A stretch of 64,000 nt of DNA, from contig NZ_JABBNB010000006.1 of the NCBI RefSeq assembly GCF_012933505.1, forward strand, positions 124,001-188,000, read 5' to 3'. The notes under the pieces were generated by a model. It was given only the letters and a program-made list of their open reading frames with translations, was not told the DNA's origin and made no database searches. Below, in pieces: positions 7,378 through 15,574 of this stretch. The DNA is from Gordonia asplenii (GTDB lineage: Bacteria; Actinomycetota; Actinomycetes; Mycobacteriales; Mycobacteriaceae). The position numbers and the translations under genes were made by a program. Every line of letters begins with the position of its first letter. The stretch's first letter is position 1.

Positions 7378-8558
7378 CGACCGTCGACACCTGCATGGAA
7401 GCCGGCGTCGACGCCGTCCACCCACGTCTGATCGCCCTGTCGCGTGATCTCTACGATCATCCGGAGATCGCGTGGGAGGAGGTCCGCTCGGCTCCACGGG
7501 TAGCAAATGAACTGTCCGACAACGGATTCGACGTCGTCGAGGGCTACTGCGGCCTGCCGACGGCGTTCGCCGCGCGGATCGGGAGCGGCGATCTGCATCT
7601 CGCGGTGTGCGCGGAGTACGACGCGTTGCCCGGACTCGGGCACGCCTGCGGGCACAACCTGATCTCGGCCATCAGCGTCGGCGCGGCGTTGGCGTTGGCA
7701 CCCGTCGTCGACGACCTCGGGCTGACGTTGACCGTGCTCGGCACCCCGGCCGAAGAGGGCGGGGGAGGCAAGATCGAGCTCCTCGAACGCGGTGGATTCG
7801 ACGGGCAGCACGCCGCGGCGATGATCCATCCCGGACCGGCCGATGTGGCGCGCGCACACCCGTTTGCGGTGTCGCACAGTCACATCGAGTACACCGGACG
7901 GTCCGCGCACGCCGCGGCCTATCCCGAACGGGGCGTCAACGCCGCCGACGCCTTCACCATCGCCCAGGTCGCCATCGGTCTGCTGCGCCAACAGCTGCCC
8001 TCGACGGTGCGGGTGCACGGCATGATGACTCGCGGCGGTGAGGCACCCAACTCGATCGCCGAGCGAACCGCAGGGCGCTGGTATGTGCGCGCGGAGACGC
8101 TCGCCGAACTCGCCGAGGTGGAGCCCCGGGTGATGCGTTGCTTCGAGGCGGGGGCGCTCGCGTCCGGAGCTCGGCTCAGCGTGTCGCCGGAGTCCAAGCC
8201 CTACGCCGAATTCCGCACCGACGACGAATTGCTCGCCCGCTACGAGCGGCGCGCCGTCGCCGTGGGACGTCGATTCGGCTCGGGCCCCGACGCGATGATG
8301 GCGCGGGCCTCCACCGACATGGGCAACGTCTCCCAGGTACTGCCCGCCATCCACCCTTATATCGGCATCGATTCACTGCCGGCGGTCAATCACCAACCCG
8401 AGTTCGCCGCGGCCACCCTCACCGCCGCGGCCCAGACGGCGATCACGCAGGGCGCGCTCGCGTTGGCGGGCACGCTCGCCGACGCCGCCCGCGACCGACG
8501 AATCCGCAGCCGCCTGACCACCGACCGCTCGGCGGCCGGCGATCCACCACAGGAGTAG
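7374..8558 (+). CDS. M20-family amidohydrolase
   Basis: The 394-residue M20-family metallo-amidohydrolase resembles AbgB and N-acyl amino acid hydrolases. Metal-binding motifs are visible as HACGHN (about residue 93) and GTPAEEGGGG with the catalytic glutamate pair. GRSAHAAAYPERGVNA corresponds to the dimerisation-domain histidine region. It cleaves an N-acyl or amide bond with one or two zinc ions in the cytosol. ATG 7374 overlaps the preceding stop. It sits immediately before an aspartase, so the released amino acid may be aspartate. In the histamine model the substrate would be N-formyl- or N-formimino-aspartate. The family is secure; the substrate is inferred. Confidence 0.88.
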   Translation: MTTVDTCMEAGVDAVHPRLIALSRDLYDHPEIAWEEVRSAPRVANELSDNGFDVVEGYCGLPTAFAARIGSGDLHLAVCAEYDALPGLGHACGHNLISAISVGAALALAPVVDDLGLTLTVLGTPAEEGGGGKIELLERGGFDGQHAAAMIHPGPADVARAHPFAVSHSHIEYTGRSAHAAAYPERGVNAADAFTIAQVAIGLLRQQLPSTVRVHGMMTRGGEAPNSIAERTAGRWYVRAETLAELAEVEPRVMRCFEAGALASGARLSVSPESKPYAEFRTDDELLARYERRAVAVGRRFGSGPDAMMARASTDMGNVSQVLPAIHPYIGIDSLPAVNHQPEFAAATLTAAAQTAITQGALALAGTLADAARDRRIRSRLTTDRSAAGDPPQE

Positions 8559-8562
8559 ACGC

Positions 8563-10035
8563 GTGTCCGATCTCACCACGACCGACGTCCGCACCGAGCA
8601 CGACCTGCTCGGCGACCACCCCGTGCCCGCCGACGCCTATTACGGCGTGCACACCGCACGCGCCGTGGAGAACTTTCCCATCACCGGTGTACCGATCGCC
8701 CGCTACGGTGACCTCATCGTCGCCCTTGCCGCGGTGAAACAGTCTGCGGCGCAAGCTAATCGGCGGCTCGGCCAGCTGGACCCGAACATCGCCGACGCCA
8801 TCGTCGCGGCGTGTATCGAGATCCGCGAGGGCGCACTGCACGACCAGTTCGTCGTCGACCAGATACAGGGCGGGGCGGGCACGTCGACCAATATGAACGC
8901 CAACGAGGTCATCGCGAACCGGGCACTGGAGATTCTCGGCCACGAACGGGGTCACTATCAGGTCGTGCATCCGCTCGAGCACGTCAACCTGGGGCAGAGC
9001 ACCAACGACGTGTATCCGACGGCGGTGAAGGTGGCCGTCGGCATCGCGACGCGCTCCCTCGAACAGGCGGTCCGCGACCTGTCGGAGCGCTTCGCGGTCA
9101 AGTCGGCGGAGTTCGCCGAGATGCTCAAACTCGGTCGTACACAATTGCAGGACGCGGTGCCGATGACGCTCGGCCAAGAGTTCGGGGCGTTCGCGGTGAC
9201 CGTCGCCGAGGATGCCGACCGGATCGCCGAGGCGTCGTTGCTGGTGGCCGAGATCAACCTCGGCGGCACCGCCATCGGCACCGGGCTGAACGCGCATCCG
9301 CAGTACGCGGCCATGGCATGCGAGGAACTGCGCCGGCTGACCGGGCTGCCGCTGACCACCGCGCGCGACCTCGTCGAAGCGACGTCGGACGTCGGCGCCT
9401 TCGTCCAGCTCTCCGGAGTCACCAAACGCACCGCGGTGAAGCTGTCGAAGATCTGCAACGACCTGCGGTTGTTGTCGTCGGGCCCGCGCGCCGGCTTCGG
9501 TGAGATCAACCTGCCCGCCGTCCAGGCCGGGTCCAGCATCATGCCGGGCAAGGTGAATCCGGTGATACCCGAAATGGTCAACCAGGTCGCCTACGAGGTG
9601 ATCGGCAACGACCTCACCATCACGATGGCGGCCGAGGCGGGACAGTTGCAGCTCAACGCTTTCGAGCCGATCATCACCCGGTCGCTGCTGTCGTCGCTCA
9701 CTCACCTCACCGCAGCGGTGGAGGTCCTGGGTGAGCGCTGCGTCGACGGAATCACGGCCAACCCAGATCGCATGCGCGACGCCGTGCTCGGCTCGGCGAG
9801 CCTGGCCACCGCGCTGAGTCCGGTACTCGGCTACGAGGCCGCCACCGCACTCGTCGCCGAGGCGATCGCTACCGGAGCGTCGATCCCCGACGTCGTGCGG
9901 CGCTCGGCACTGCTCGACGACGAGGTGCTGGCGCGAGCACTGAGTGCTCACAACCTCTGTCGCCCCAACGAACCACGGCCGACGGCGAGCCACGGCCAAG
10001 CCGGCCCCGCACGACCGATCGACCCCACCGACTGA
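8563..10035 (+). CDS. aspA: Aspartate ammonia-lyase (aspartase)
   Basis: The 490-residue protein belongs to the fumarase/aspartase superfamily, and its best match by eye is aspartase. GGAGTSTNMNANEVI and NLGQSTNDVYPT are two conserved substrate-binding regions, and GSSIMPGKVNPVIPEM is the superfamily signature with the catalytic serine loop. It converts L-aspartate to fumarate and ammonia, delivering carbon to the TCA cycle. A GTG start at 8563 is preceded by AGGAG (8551-8555). Its position four bases behind the amidohydrolase suggests aspartate is the end product of the pathway encoded upstream, as known for histamine breakdown through imidazole acetate. Fumarase C is less likely given the local residues and context. 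Confidence 0.88.
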   Translation: MSDLTTTDVRTEHDLLGDHPVPADAYYGVHTARAVENFPITGVPIARYGDLIVALAAVKQSAAQANRRLGQLDPNIADAIVAACIEIREGALHDQFVVDQIQGGAGTSTNMNANEVIANRALEILGHERGHYQVVHPLEHVNLGQSTNDVYPTAVKVAVGIATRSLEQAVRDLSERFAVKSAEFAEMLKLGRTQLQDAVPMTLGQEFGAFAVTVAEDADRIAEASLLVAEINLGGTAIGTGLNAHPQYAAMACEELRRLTGLPLTTARDLVEATSDVGAFVQLSGVTKRTAVKLSKICNDLRLLSSGPRAGFGEINLPAVQAGSSIMPGKVNPVIPEMVNQVAYEVIGNDLTITMAAEAGQLQLNAFEPIITRSLLSSLTHLTAAVEVLGERCVDGITANPDRMRDAVLGSASLATALSPVLGYEAATALVAEAIATGASIPDVVRRSALLDDEVLARALSAHNLCRPNEPRPTASHGQAGPARPIDPTD

Positions 10036-10160
10036 CACCGCCGATCGACGGTATCGATCAACACGACCCGACGACGGCCGAGCACGGCCGTCGAGATCGA
10101 GGTGGGAGCCAGCCCCTCCCGCCGCCGACAACCCGCTCCGCCAACCATGGAGGCCCTCCC

Positions 10161-12221
10161 ATGACATCCCCGTACGACATCCTGTTCGAGCCGGTCAAGA
10201 TCGGACCGGTCACCACGAAGAACCGCTTCTACCAGGTGCCCCACTGCAACGGTATGGGCTATCGCGACCCGAGCGCGCAGGCGTCGATGCGCAAGATCAA
10301 GGCGGAGGGCGGCTGGTCGGTCGTCTGCACCGAGCAGGTGGAGATCCACGCGACCTCCGACATCGCGCCCTTCATCGAACTCCGGATCTGGGACGACCAG
10401 GATCTGCCCGCGCTGGCCCGCATCGCCGACGCCATTCACGAGGGCGGTGCGCTGGCCGGTATCGAGTTGGCGCACAACGGAATGAACGCTCCCAACCAGT
10501 TGTCGCGGGAGATCCCGATCGGCCCGTCCCACCTGCCGGTGGCACCCGACACGATCGCTCCGATTCAGGCCCGCGCGATGACCAAGAGCGACATCGCCGA
10601 CCTGCGCCGCTGGCACCGCAACGCGGTCCGCCGGAGTCTGGAGGTCGGCTACGACGTCATCTACGTCTACGGCGCGCACGGCTACAGCACGCTGCATCAC
10701 TTCCTCTCGCCGCGCTACAACAGCCGCACCGACGAATACGGCGGCTCGGTGATCAACCGGATGCGACTGCTGCGTGAGCTGCTCGAAGACACCGTGGAGG
10801 AAGTCGCCGGCCGGGCCGCGGTGGCCTGCCGCATCACCGTCGAAGAGGAGACGCACGACGGTATTCACCGCGAGGACATCGAGGCGGTGCTCGGCGAACT
10901 CGGGGAGCTCCCCGATCTGTGGGATTTCGCCATGGGCAGCTGGGAAGGCGATTCGATGACGTCGCGGTTCGCTCCGGAGGGGCGACAGGAGGAGTTCGTC
11001 GTCGGACTGAAGAAGCTGACCACCAAGCCGGTGGTCGGCGTCGGGCGGTTCACCTCACCCGACGCGATGGTGCGCCAGGTCAAGACCGGCATCCTCGACT
11101 TGATCGGCGCGGCTCGCCCGTCCATCGCAGATCCGTTCCTGCCGAACAAGATTCGCGACAACCGGCTCGAGCTGATCCGCGAATGCATCGGCTGCAACAT
11201 CTGCGTGACGGGCGACCAGACGATGTCTCCCATCAGATGCACCCAGAACCCGAGCATGGGCGAGGAGTGGCGGCGCGGCTGGCATCCGGAGTTCAGCCGG
11301 CCCAAGGAATCCGACAGCCGCGTGCTCATCGTCGGCGCCGGGCCGTCGGGGCTGGAAGCCGCCCGAGCGCTGGGTGTCCGCGGCTACGACGTCGCGCTGA
11401 TGGAAGGGTCACGTGAACTCGGCGGCCGGGTCACCCGCGAATCGCGGCTGCCGGGACTGTCGGCGTGGAATCGCGTCCGCGACTACCGCGAGAGCGCGCT
11501 GGCGCAATTGCCGAACGTAGAGATCTTCCGCGAGAGCCCGATGACCGCCGACGACATCGTCGAATTCGAGTTCCAACACGTACTGGTCGCCACCGGGGCC
11601 ACCTGGCGCACCGACGGCGTCGGCCGCTGGCATACCCGGCCGCTACCGATCGCGCCGGGTGCGCAGGTGCTCGGTCCCGACGATCTGTTCGCCGACCGGC
11701 TGCCCGACGGCAAACGTGTCGTGGTCTACGACGACGACCACTACTACATGGGCGGCGTGGTCGCAGAACTGTTGCGCGCCAAGGGATACGACGTGTCCAT
11801 CGTCACGCCGAGCCCACAGGTGTCGCCGTGGACGGTCAACACCTTCGAGGTGAACCGGATCCAGCGGCGCCTGATCCAAAGTGGCATCGAGCGGATCACC
11901 GATCACGCACTCAACGCGATCGGCGTCGGCGGAGTGACGATCGCCGACGTCTACACCGACTCGCCGCGCGAGGTCGAGTGCGACGCCGTGGTGCTGGTGA
12001 CCGCGCGGCTGCCGAAGGAAGAGCTGTATCTGGATCTGGTGGCACGACGCGACGCCGGAGACCTGGCGAGCGTGCGCAGCGTCGGGGACTGCCTGGCTCC
12101 CGGCACGATCGCGGCTGCGGTGTGGTCGGGCCGGCGGGCGGCGGAGGAGTTCGACGCGCCTCAGCGGTCGAACGACGACGTTCCCTTCCGTCGGGAGGTC
12201 ACCGAGCTGGCCCCGCTGTAG
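10161..12221 (+). CDS. FMN/4Fe-4S amine dehydrogenase, histamine-dehydrogenase-like
   Basis: The 686-residue protein has the trimethylamine dehydrogenase layout: an Old-Yellow-Enzyme barrel, a 4Fe-4S site and an ADP-binding Rossmann domain (GAGPSG). Cys29 in RFYQVPHC is the position that forms the 6-S-cysteinyl-FMN bond. Cluster cysteines are Cys342, 345, 348 and 360. In the substrate pocket, Tyr60 and Trp355 of trimethylamine dehydrogenase are replaced here by Gln59 and Asp352, while Trp261 and Asp264 are kept. As I recall, Gln plus Trp plus Asp is the pattern of histamine dehydrogenase, while dimethylamine dehydrogenase shares only the Gln. The enzyme would oxidatively deaminate a primary amine to an aldehyde and ammonia. 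GGAGG seven bases before ATG supports the start. Histamine as substrate is inferred; another amine is possible. Confidence 0.82.
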   Translation: MTSPYDILFEPVKIGPVTTKNRFYQVPHCNGMGYRDPSAQASMRKIKAEGGWSVVCTEQVEIHATSDIAPFIELRIWDDQDLPALARIADAIHEGGALAGIELAHNGMNAPNQLSREIPIGPSHLPVAPDTIAPIQARAMTKSDIADLRRWHRNAVRRSLEVGYDVIYVYGAHGYSTLHHFLSPRYNSRTDEYGGSVINRMRLLRELLEDTVEEVAGRAAVACRITVEEETHDGIHREDIEAVLGELGELPDLWDFAMGSWEGDSMTSRFAPEGRQEEFVVGLKKLTTKPVVGVGRFTSPDAMVRQVKTGILDLIGAARPSIADPFLPNKIRDNRLELIRECIGCNICVTGDQTMSPIRCTQNPSMGEEWRRGWHPEFSRPKESDSRVLIVGAGPSGLEAARALGVRGYDVALMEGSRELGGRVTRESRLPGLSAWNRVRDYRESALAQLPNVEIFRESPMTADDIVEFEFQHVLVATGATWRTDGVGRWHTRPLPIAPGAQVLGPDDLFADRLPDGKRVVVYDDDHYYMGGVVAELLRAKGYDVSIVTPSPQVSPWTVNTFEVNRIQRRLIQSGIERITDHALNAIGVGGVTIADVYTDSPREVECDAVVLVTARLPKEELYLDLVARRDAGDLASVRSVGDCLAPGTIAAAVWSGRRAAEEFDAPQRSNDDVPFRREVTELAPL

Positions 12222-12305
12222 TCGGGGCCGTCGTCTGCTGGTTGTGGCTGGCCGAGGTCGTATCGGAACCGTTGTGCCACAGTATTTTTGGAGGTGGCGT
12301 GGCGT

Positions 12306-12670
12306 GGTTTCGACACGGGCCTTCGCTAGCGCTTCGGCCCGGCTCAACCGGCGGTGTGGGCCGGTTAACCAGCGGCGGGGAGGGCAGCGCGGCTCGACCA
12401 GGATGCACCGGCCGAAGCGCCACTCTGCTGGTTGAGCCGGACGAGGCGCTAGCCGAGTCCGTGTCGAAACCTCTCAGCCACAACGACTTTCGACGGTCCG
12501 CGCCAATATCGGCGATGACACCCGGCAAGTGAGGCGTGTGCACCCTTTGGGTGCACACGCCTCGATGTTCGATTCCATCACAGTTCGACAAGTGCGCCAC
12601 CATCAAATGCATTGTGGTACAGGGGTTTCGACACGCTCGTCGCTAGCGCTCCTCGCGGCTCAACCAGCAG
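12306..12670. repeat. Intergenic repeat block 1 (REP-like arms plus hairpin core)
   Basis: This gap between convergent genes holds three arms of one repeat family. A plus-oriented arm at 12306-12354 (GGTTTCGACACGGGCC ... GGCTCAACC) faces a minus-oriented arm at 12426-12471 (GGTTGAGCCGGACGAG ... GTGTCGAAAC). A second plus arm lies at 12623-12670. The first two can fold on each other into a long cruciform-like structure. The conserved 152-bp core lies between the second and third arms. No coding potential is evident. Confidence 0.8.
12472..12623 (+). repeat. Conserved 150-bp core element, copy 1
   Basis: The core runs from TCTCAGCCACAACGACTT to ATTGTGGTACAGG and is nearly identical to the copies at 27541 and 35659. 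At its centre a perfect 15-bp stem (12531-12545 with 12549-12563) closes a TTT loop. The outer stem bases differ between copies while the hairpin is kept. Confidence 0.75.
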
Positions 12671-12723
12671 ATGGAGTGCCCGAACCGGTGAAACCCGGCT
12701 CGACCAGCGGCGGGGGTGTGTTC

Positions 12724-13752
12724 CTACAGCAGCAGGCCGCTTCGTTTGAATGCGCGCAGCACCGTCGTCGAACGGATGCGGGTCACGTCCGTGCCCCAGT
12801 GCGAGTCGGTGAGCACGCTGCGTAACTGCCGATTGTCGACGCAGGCCAGGTAGGCGACCACGGCAGAGGACCCGAGCGTCAGCACCGCGTAGGCGACCTG
12901 CGGCAACGCCGCGATCGCGGCGCCGACCGTCGACGCCGCCGCCGGCGGGCAGTCGACCCAGATCATCGTCTCGACCGGAAGACCCAGCGCCTGCGGCGAG
13001 ACCAATGCGCGGATACGCAGCACCCCCCGCTGCCGCAATGATTCGACGCGCCGACGCGCGGTCGGCTCGGAGATGCCCACCAGCGCTCCGAGGGCGTCGT
13101 AGGGACGTCGGCCGTCGGAGATGAGCGCGTCGGCGATCGCCGCGTTGACGTCGTCGAGCGGTTCGTGCGGCTCCTGCGACGACACCGGATCGGTGGGCAC
13201 TTCCAGCCGCGCGATCTCGTCGGGGGTGAGAATCGCCGGTCGCCAGTCGTCGATGGTGCGGAAGTATCGCAGGATCGGCTCCAGCGTCACCTGTTCGACG
13301 CCGTCGATCGCGCCGAGTTCGGTCCACAGGTTCATGATCGTCGAACCTCGTTCGACTCTGGTCTCGGCGAGGACCAGCCCACCGTGCGCCAGCGTGTACA
13401 CCATGTTGACGTCGCCGCGTCCGGCGACCGCCCGCGCCACGGCGTCGGCGGCCTTGGGCGCGCAGGTCAGCGTCGCCAGGTGCCAGTGCACGAGGTCCAA
13501 CACGGCGGTCACCCGCACGGTCTGCGCGGCCAGCAGCGCGTTGGCGCGACGGCTCACCATGCGCACCGGTTCGTCGAGCACCTCGGCGATCTGGCGCCAA
13601 CTGGCCCGCCCGTCTACCTGCAGTGCCGCCGCGATGCGGCGATCGAGCATGTCCATTTCGTCCACCGGCACGTCGCCATTATCGACTACAGGCGCCGAAT
13701 CGATGAAACCGGCACCGGTTTGATCACTGAGAAGTATATCCGTCGATATCAC
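12724..13752 (-). CDS. Two-headed Lrp/AsnC-family transcriptional regulator
   Basis: The 342-residue protein is about twice the length of a usual Lrp/AsnC regulator. It carries two helix-turn-helix segments: DRRIAAALQVDGRASWRQIAEVL (about 37-60) and INAAIADALISDG-type sequence with PTARRRVESLRQRGVL (about 205-250). Each is followed by a region resembling a ligand-binding ACT-like (RAM) domain. The GTG start at 13752 has no clear ribosome-binding site; ATG 13656 (MDMLDRRIAAAL) is a serious alternative. It is divergent from the amidase-transporter operon and probably controls it, sensing an amino acid or amide. Confidence 0.82.
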   Translation of the reverse strand: MISTDILLSDQTGAGFIDSAPVVDNGDVPVDEMDMLDRRIAAALQVDGRASWRQIAEVLDEPVRMVSRRANALLAAQTVRVTAVLDLVHWHLATLTCAPKAADAVARAVAGRGDVNMVYTLAHGGLVLAETRVERGSTIMNLWTELGAIDGVEQVTLEPILRYFRTIDDWRPAILTPDEIARLEVPTDPVSSQEPHEPLDDVNAAIADALISDGRRPYDALGALVGISEPTARRRVESLRQRGVLRIRALVSPQALGLPVETMIWVDCPPAAASTVGAAIAALPQVAYAVLTLGSSAVVAYLACVDNRQLRSVLTDSHWGTDVTRIRSTTVLRAFKRSGLLL

Positions 13753-13760
13753 GCGAGCTA

Positions 13761-13789
13761 TTGACGATTTCCGTCATTCATGGTCTAGT
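13761..13789 (+). promoter_or_regulatory. Amidase operon promoter with overlapping palindromic operator
   Basis: TTGACG (13761-13766) and TCTAGT (13784-13789) are spaced by 17 bases, a reasonable sigma-70-type promoter. The palindrome TGACG-ATTTC-CGTCA (13762-13776) covers the -35 element, where a bound Lrp/AsnC dimer would block polymerase. It is predicted from sequence only. Confidence 0.5.
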
Positions 13790-13850
13790 GTGATCTGACT
13801 CAACAACGTGATCGACTGCGAGCGTCGTCACAGTCACTCAAGGGATGTCC

Positions 13851-15278
13851 ATGGACACTGAACTCGTCTTCCGCAGCGCCCGCGAGCAGCTCGCGCTGCT
13901 GGAACGCAAAGAACTCTCCGCGCGCGAACTGCTCGACGCCCACGTCGCCCAGATCACGCGCCACAATCCGACCGTCAATGCGGTGGTCACCGTCGATCTC
14001 GACACAGCCGAGCGCGTCGCGACCGCGATCGACGATGAGCGCTGCGCGGGGCGGCCGCTGGGTCCGCTGGCCGGATTGCCGATCTCGATCAAAGACACGC
14101 ATGCGACCGCCGGACTGCGAACCACCTGCGGCTCACCGCTTCTGGCCGACAATGTGCCCGACGCCGACGACGAGATCGTGCGTCGCATGCAGGTCGGCGG
14201 AGTGGTGCGGCTGGGCAAGACCAATGTGCCGGAGTTCGCGGCCGGGTCGCACACCTTCAACCCGGTGTTCGGCGTGACCCGCAACCCCTATGCGCCGACC
14301 CGCTCCGCCGGTGGCAGCAGCGGCGGCGCCGCAGCCGCGTTGGCGGCGGGCTTCCAGCCGATCGCCGACGGCAGCGACATGGGCGGCTCGTTGCGCAACC
14401 CGGCGTCGTTCTGCAACGTCGTCGGCTTGCGGCCGACCCCCGGCCTCGTGCCCGATCCCACCGGACTGCTGGGTTACCTGCCGATGGGCACCGCGGGCCC
14501 GATGGCCCGCACGGTCGGCGACGTCGGCCTGCTGCTGTCGGTGATCGCCGGGCGACATCGCGCCGACCCGTTGTCCTACGACTCCGACGCCGCCGCCTAT
14601 GCGGCGCCTACGCCGGCATCACTCGCCGGGATGCGCGTCGCGTGGGCACCGACACTCGGCGACCGGGTGCCGGTCGAGGCCGACGTGCTCGACACGCTCG
14701 CCCCGAACGTCGCGGTGTTCGAGGACCTCGGCGCACACGTCGAACCTGCCTGCCCGGACCTCGACGGTGCGTTCGAGGCCTTCCGCACCCTGCGCGCCGT
14801 GGAGTTCGAGGCCGCCTTCGCGCAGATGTACGCGGCGACACCCGATGGATTCAAACCCGACCTCGTCTGGAACATCTCCGAGGGAGCCCGACTGAGCGGG
14901 CCGCAGGTCGGCCGCGCGCTGGCCGAACTGACTCGACTGCAGCGGGCCGCCGACAGGTTCTTCGACGACTACGACGTCCTGTTGGCGCCGGTCAGCCAGG
15001 TGACGCCGTTCGACGCCGAGCTGACCTGGCCGTCGATGGTCGCCGGCGTCGAGCAGCACGACTACCTCGGCTGGATGGAGTCGTGCTGTCTCATCACCGC
15101 CCTGGGCGTACCGGCGATGTCGGTGCCCGGCGGATTCACCACCGACGGCCTGCCCGTCGGCCTGCAAATCATCACCCGGGCACGGACCGAAGCCACCTTG
15201 CTCGCGGTCGCCGCAGCCTTCGAAGAAGCAACCGCGTTCGGTCTGCGAACACCTGATCTGGAAGGGATCAACCGATGA
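13851..15278 (+). CDS. Amidase-signature family amidase
   Basis: The 475-residue amidase-signature enzyme shows the full catalytic triad context: lysine in GLPISIKDTHATAG, a serine in TRSAGGSSGGAAAAL, and the nucleophilic serine region GSDMGGSLRNPASF. It hydrolyses an amide, or related carbamoyl or formyl bond, to acid plus ammonia. Of two nearby ATGs (13845, 13851), the second has AAGGG at the right distance. It is the first gene of an operon with a DUF3311 protein and a sodium symporter, so an imported amide is probably cut here. It could also supply a deformylase or deamidase step for the upstream cluster, which is untested. Confidence 0.9.
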   Translation: MDTELVFRSAREQLALLERKELSARELLDAHVAQITRHNPTVNAVVTVDLDTAERVATAIDDERCAGRPLGPLAGLPISIKDTHATAGLRTTCGSPLLADNVPDADDEIVRRMQVGGVVRLGKTNVPEFAAGSHTFNPVFGVTRNPYAPTRSAGGSSGGAAAALAAGFQPIADGSDMGGSLRNPASFCNVVGLRPTPGLVPDPTGLLGYLPMGTAGPMARTVGDVGLLLSVIAGRHRADPLSYDSDAAAYAAPTPASLAGMRVAWAPTLGDRVPVEADVLDTLAPNVAVFEDLGAHVEPACPDLDGAFEAFRTLRAVEFEAAFAQMYAATPDGFKPDLVWNISEGARLSGPQVGRALAELTRLQRAADRFFDDYDVLLAPVSQVTPFDAELTWPSMVAGVEQHDYLGWMESCCLITALGVPAMSVPGGFTTDGLPVGLQIITRARTEATLLAVAAAFEEATAFGLRTPDLEGINR

Positions 15279-15574
15279 ATGTCAACGCCCTCGACAACGG
15301 ACTCGCCACTCCGTTGCGCCTCGCGATCGCCGCCGTGCCGATAGTCGGCTTTCTACTCACCCCACTGCTGTCCTACGTCGACGGCGATCACCTCTGGTTC
15401 GGGGTGCCGTCGGTGCTGATCTGGAGCGCGCTGTGCACCATCGGCACCGTCGTGGCGCTGCGTCTTGTCGAGGCGTCCTATCGGCGCAGCGGCGGCGCCG
15501 AAGCCGACGCCGCCGACCTGCACGAGGCGGAGGCGGCCGGAGTCTCCACCGCGACGCAAGGCGGAGGTCACTGA
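15275..15574 (+). CDS. DUF3311-type small membrane protein, partner of sodium symporter
   Basis: The 99-residue protein has two hydrophobic segments (about residues 12-33 and 42-62) and a charged C-terminus. Small DUF3311 proteins are commonly encoded directly before sodium:solute symporters and are thought to be accessory subunits. Its ATG overlaps the amidase stop, and its stop overlaps the symporter ATG (TGATG), so all three are translationally coupled. Family assignment rests on size, topology and position. Confidence 0.65.
   Translation: MNVNALDNGLATPLRLAIAAVPIVGFLLTPLLSYVDGDHLWFGVPSVLIWSALCTIGTVVALRLVEASYRRSGGAEADAADLHEAEAAGVSTATQGGGH

Noticed and set aside
10161..12221. 2,4-dienoyl-CoA reductase (FadH)
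   Set aside because: The domain layout is shared, but RFYQVPHC with the flavin-linking cysteine and the GEEWRRGWHPE context are specific to amine dehydrogenases.
12222..12723. Small open frames in the first repeat block
   Set aside because: They encode Arg/Pro/Ser-rich chains across repeats, lack ribosome-binding sites, and are not conserved in frame between the three repeat copies.
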